Shown here piece after piece: positions 59,821 through 64,000 of a stretch of 64,000 nucleotides of DNA (the stretch's first letter is position 1; every line of letters begins with the position of its first letter). A model generated the notes under the pieces. It did no database searches. It was not told where the DNA came from and worked only from the letters and a program-made list of their open reading frames with translations. This stretch comes from Pyxidicoccus trucidator. GTDB lineage: Bacteria; Myxococcota; Myxococcia; Myxococcales; Myxococcaceae. Where the stretch lies: contig NZ_JAAIXZ010000002.1 in assembly GCF_010894435.1 (NCBI RefSeq), forward strand, positions 496,001-560,000, written 5' to 3'. Position numbers and translations under genes: made by a program.

Positions 59821-61562
59821 TGACGCCCGCGGCGGGTGAGCGCGTGCGCTCCGACCCGGAGGGGCCACGCACCGGCCCCTTCCAGGAGGAGCTGCGCCGC
59901 AAGCTGACCTGGCTCACCGCCTTCCGCATCGTTGCCACCAGCCTGTCGCTGGTGGCCGTCGTCCTCCGGCTGCTGGACCAGGCTCCCGCCGAGCCGGGCC
60001 GTGCCGACTGGACGGCCTTCTCCATCATCGGCCTCGTCTACCTGCTGTCGCTCGTCACCGCGGTGGCGGTGCGCCGGGGACGCTGGACGACTCCCGCGGT
60101 GGTCATCCAGCTGCTGGGGGACCTGGTCATCGCCACCGGGCTGGTGGTGCTGACGGGGGGCGGGGAGTCGCCCTTCACCTTCACCTACTCGCTGGCGGTC
60201 ATCAGCGGCGCCATCCTCCTGGAGCGGCGGGGGGCGCTCGCGCTGGCGGCGGCCGGCTCGCTCGTCTACGCGGGCGTGGTGCTCGGGGTGCACGAGGGGC
60301 TCAACGGCCTGCCCATCCCCACGCGGCACGTGGCCTTCCTCCTCCTCTCGCATGTCCTGGCCATGTTCCTCGTGGCCGTGCTGGCCGGCTACCTCAGCCG
60401 GCAGCTGTCGGCGGCGGGCGGCGCGCTGTCCGCCCGGGAGAAGGACTTGCACCGCCTGGAGACGCTGCAGGCGCAGATCCTGGCCTGCATGCCCTCGGGG
60501 CTCGTCACCTGCGACGCGGGGGGGCGCGTCACGTTCGTCAACCACGCGGCGGGCGCCATCCTCGGCGTCCAGGTGGATGCGGCGCGCAGCCGGAGGCTGG
60601 AGGACCTGCTGCCGGGGGCGCTCCACCTGGGACGGCGCACCAGCCGGCGCGAGCTGACGGTCCGCACGCCCGCGGGGGAGCGCATCCTCGGCCTGAGCAT
60701 CACTCCGCTGGCGGACGAGCGCGAGGGCGCGCTGCTGATTGTCTTCCAGGACCTGACGGAGCTGCGGCGCATGGAGGACGGCCTGCGGCGCGCGGACCGG
60801 CTGGCGGCGCTGGGCACCATGTCAGCGCAGCTCGCGCACGAGATTCGCAACCCGCTGGCCGCCATGAAGGGCTCCGCCCAACTGCTGGGCCAGGACGGGG
60901 CGGCGGACGCGATGACGGTGAAGCTCACCGGAGTGCTGGTCCGCGAGGCGGACCGGCTGTCGCGGCTGGTGGAGGACTTCCTGCGCTTTGCACGGCCGCC
61001 AACGCCCGTGCGGCGCGAGGTGCGGCTGGACAGGCTCGTGGTGGAGACGGTGGACATGCTCCGCGGCGACCCGCTGTCCCGCGACGTGCGGCTGGAGGTG
61101 GAGTCGGGAGAAGGCATGCCGAGCGCGCGGCTGGACCCGGACCAGCTCCAGCAGGTGCTGCTCAACCTGGCCCGCAACGCGCTCCAGGCCACGGGGCCCC
61201 AGGGACGGGTCCGCGTGGAGGTGAAGCACGCGGGTGGTGAGGTGCGGCTGAAGGTGTGGAACGCCGGCCCGCCCATTCCCCGGACGGACCTGGCGCGGCT
61301 CTTCGAGCCCTTCTTCACCACGCGGGAAGGAGGCACGGGCCTGGGGCTGGCCACCGCGCACTCCATCGTCCGCGCGCATGGCGGAGACATCCGGGTCCAC
61401 TCCGAGGAAGGCGCGGGCACGGAGTTCACCGTCATCCTGCCCCTCCTGGATGCCAGCCTGGGGCCCCCTCCCGACGAGGGGACGCCGGCCCCGGGAGTGG
61501 CCGGTGGCGAGCAGGCCGGTGCCACCCCTGGCGCGGTGCCCTCGCTCTCCCGGGTGCACTGA
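59820..61562 (+). CDS. pilS: Sensor histidine kinase PilS
   Basis: The product has 580 residues. About six membrane segments fill residues 30-195 (for example IVATSLSLVAVVLRLLD and VAFLLLSHVLAMFLVAVLAG). A PAS domain follows (QAQILACMPSGLVTCDAGGR). The kinase has an H-box LAHEIRNPLAAMKGSAQLL with the phosphorylated His, an N-box (NLARNALQATG) and G-boxes (GGTGLGLATAHSIVRAHGG). In type IV pilus systems PilS senses the pilin level or another membrane signal and phosphorylates PilR. The GTG start overlaps the pilC stop by one base. A proline-rich tail of about 40 residues ends the protein. Confidence 0.95.
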   Translation: MTPAAGERVRSDPEGPRTGPFQEELRRKLTWLTAFRIVATSLSLVAVVLRLLDQAPAEPGRADWTAFSIIGLVYLLSLVTAVAVRRGRWTTPAVVIQLLGDLVIATGLVVLTGGGESPFTFTYSLAVISGAILLERRGALALAAAGSLVYAGVVLGVHEGLNGLPIPTRHVAFLLLSHVLAMFLVAVLAGYLSRQLSAAGGALSAREKDLHRLETLQAQILACMPSGLVTCDAGGRVTFVNHAAGAILGVQVDAARSRRLEDLLPGALHLGRRTSRRELTVRTPAGERILGLSITPLADEREGALLIVFQDLTELRRMEDGLRRADRLAALGTMSAQLAHEIRNPLAAMKGSAQLLGQDGAADAMTVKLTGVLVREADRLSRLVEDFLRFARPPTPVRREVRLDRLVVETVDMLRGDPLSRDVRLEVESGEGMPSARLDPDQLQQVLLNLARNALQATGPQGRVRVEVKHAGGEVRLKVWNAGPPIPRTDLARLFEPFFTTREGGTGLGLATAHSIVRAHGGDIRVHSEEGAGTEFTVILPLLDASLGPPPDEGTPAPGVAGGEQAGATPGAVPSLSRVH

Positions 61563-61682
61563 GGTCTCCCGTCACCCGGACGTCACATTCCGAGGGCCGC
61601 CGCACCCGGTCGGCTGTCCTGCCGGAGGGCGGACGGAAAGGCCCCTGTCCATGAGGGACGGGCCGTCTGGTACCGTCCGGCC

Positions 61683-63065
<1,383 letters not shown>

Positions 63066-63089
63066 CGCCTCCCGGGCCCGCCGCGAGCG

Positions 63090-64000
63090 TCACCTCGCGC
63101 CCCCCGCCGCGGCCTCGAGCTGCTGCGTCAGGCCCGTGCACACCGGGGCGCGGGCGACTCTCTCCGCGTGGGCGCGCACCAGCTCCAGCGCCTCGGCGAA
63201 GCGCTGCTGCCGGGCCAGGAAGACGGCGAAGGGGCACACGACTTCCCCTGCCTGATTCACGGTGAGGGCCTGGCGGAACTCCGCTTCGGCCTCCTGGGTG
63301 CGGCCCTGCATGGCCAGGGACATTCCCAGCAGGGACCGCGTGGTGACATTGCCGGGCCAGAGCTCCAGGGAGCGGCGGGCATGGAGCTCCGCGGGGACCC
63401 ACTCCTCGGCCTTCATGAGGGCGACGGCCACGTTCTTGTGCACCTTGGCGCTCGTGTCCGCGAGCTCCAGGCCGCTCGCGTAGAGGGCGAGGTCCGTGCG
63501 CCAGTCGAGGTGACGGACCTGCAGCGCGGCCAGGTTGGCCAGCCCGAGCGCGGCGACGATTCCCCAGGCGAGCGCCGGACGCGCCACGCGCCGCGCGAGG
63601 GCATCCGCTCCGTCCACGAGCGCGAGGACCGCGCCGAACAGCGGCAGGTACAGCAGCCGCTCCCCGTAGAGCGAAGGGCTGAGCACGAGGAAGTTGGAGA
63701 CCGGGAGGAAGAAGATGACGAACCACGCCAGGCCCGCGGCGGCCCTGGGGGCCCGGCGCCACAGCAGGAGCGGCGAGAGGGCCAGCAGCAGCGCCAGCGC
63801 GACGCCGGCCCAGGCCACGACGTCATCCGCGCTGGCGGGGCCGCAGGCCATGGCCGAGCACTCGTAGAGGCGCCGGCCGGGGGCGACGATGCCGGCCACG
63901 TAGCGCTCCAGGAAGACGCGGCCCGCGCCCAGCATCTGCTCCAGGGGCGCGGCCTGCAGCAGCGGGTTGCTCTGTGGGTCGATGGTGGGGCGTAGCGCCG
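63090..64000 (-). CDS. TPR membrane protein of TMTC/DUF1736 type, 5' end beyond window
   Basis: The visible 303 residues run off the window edge upstream of an internal Met at 63935. The edge sequence RPTIDPQSNPLLQ, then VFLERYVAGIVAPGRRLYEC, matches the segment with a conserved NPL and the RYL-P-L pattern found in TMTC-like proteins with a GT-C glycosyltransferase membrane domain. Hydrophobic segments are AWAGVALALLLALSPLLLW, AGLAWFVIFFLPVSNFLVL and ALAWGIVAALGLANLAAL. The C-terminal part has TPR units (LELADTSAKVHKNVAVALMK, HARRSLELWPGNVTTRSLLG, EAEFRQALTVNQAGEVVC). A protein O-glycosyltransferase role is suggested. It lies where pilA follows pilR in Myxococcus xanthus. Confidence 0.8.
   Translation of the reverse strand, partial: ALRPTIDPQSNPLLQAAPLEQMLGAGRVFLERYVAGIVAPGRRLYECSAMACGPASADDVVAWAGVALALLLALSPLLLWRRAPRAAAGLAWFVIFFLPVSNFLVLSPSLYGERLLYLPLFGAVLALVDGADALARRVARPALAWGIVAALGLANLAALQVRHLDWRTDLALYASGLELADTSAKVHKNVAVALMKAEEWVPAELHARRSLELWPGNVTTRSLLGMSLAMQGRTQEAEAEFRQALTVNQAGEVVCPFAVFLARQQRFAEALELVRAHAERVARAPVCTGLTQQLEAAAGGAR

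Overview
The window looks like a chromosomal segment of a Myxococcales bacterium, probably Myxococcaceae or a close relative. The evidence is the very high GC content with strong third-position bias, a pilB-pilT-pilC-pilS-pilR cluster of Myxococcus type (PilB is 566 residues), and many lipoproteins and large secreted proteins. No rRNA, tRNA, CRISPR array or intact transposon was seen.

Region 1 (1-19306) is a defence-type island. It starts with two unrecognised genes. A coupled minus-strand pair follows: a patatin phospholipase and a protein combining a deoxyribosyltransferase-like domain, TPR/TRAFs-binding region and SLOG-like domain. Facing it is a dynamin-like GTPase fused to a TIR domain. 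Next come a membrane protein with an embedded soluble domain, a DUF4062-STAND NTPase, a ThsB/MTH538-type TIR-like protein, a second TIR protein and a 1340-residue TIR-NACHT protein. Several of these genes are less GC-rich than the rest of the window. The proteins share a theme of nucleotide or NAD sensing and cleavage, P-loop switches and a membrane lipase, as expected of abortive-infection systems.

Region 2 (19537-39582) is the most unusual part. Seven minus-strand genes with overlapping or nearly touching ends run from a PgsC/CapC-like membrane protein (34904-38107), through a periplasmic beta-rich protein, a secreted hydrolase-like protein, a 1672-residue protein with a TPR-like middle and a probable C-terminal outer-membrane beta-barrel, and a 1565-residue PgsB/CapB amide ligase, to a CelD-like GNAT and a hexapeptide acyltransferase. 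A lipoprotein just upstream (38332-39582) is a diverged relative of the hydrolase-like protein. I read this as a Gram-negative poly-gamma-glutamate-type polymer synthesis, modification and export system. It is the best candidate here for an undescribed system.

Region 3 (39724-53692) holds a DcaP-like porin, small secreted or lipid-anchored proteins, a sedolisin lipoprotein, a HEAT-repeat/HAMP pair, a Uma2-family protein, a DinG-type exonuclease-helicase, a cupredoxin lipoprotein, a proline-rich protein with a possible Sm/Hfq-like end, and a REC-GGDEF diguanylate cyclase.

Region 4 (53800-64000) carries trmB, the divergent ribF, then the type IV pilus motor genes pilB (extension ATPase), pilT (retraction ATPase), pilC (platform) and the regulators pilS and pilR. 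A convergent TPR membrane protein, cut by the window edge, follows pilR where Myxococcus xanthus has pilA.
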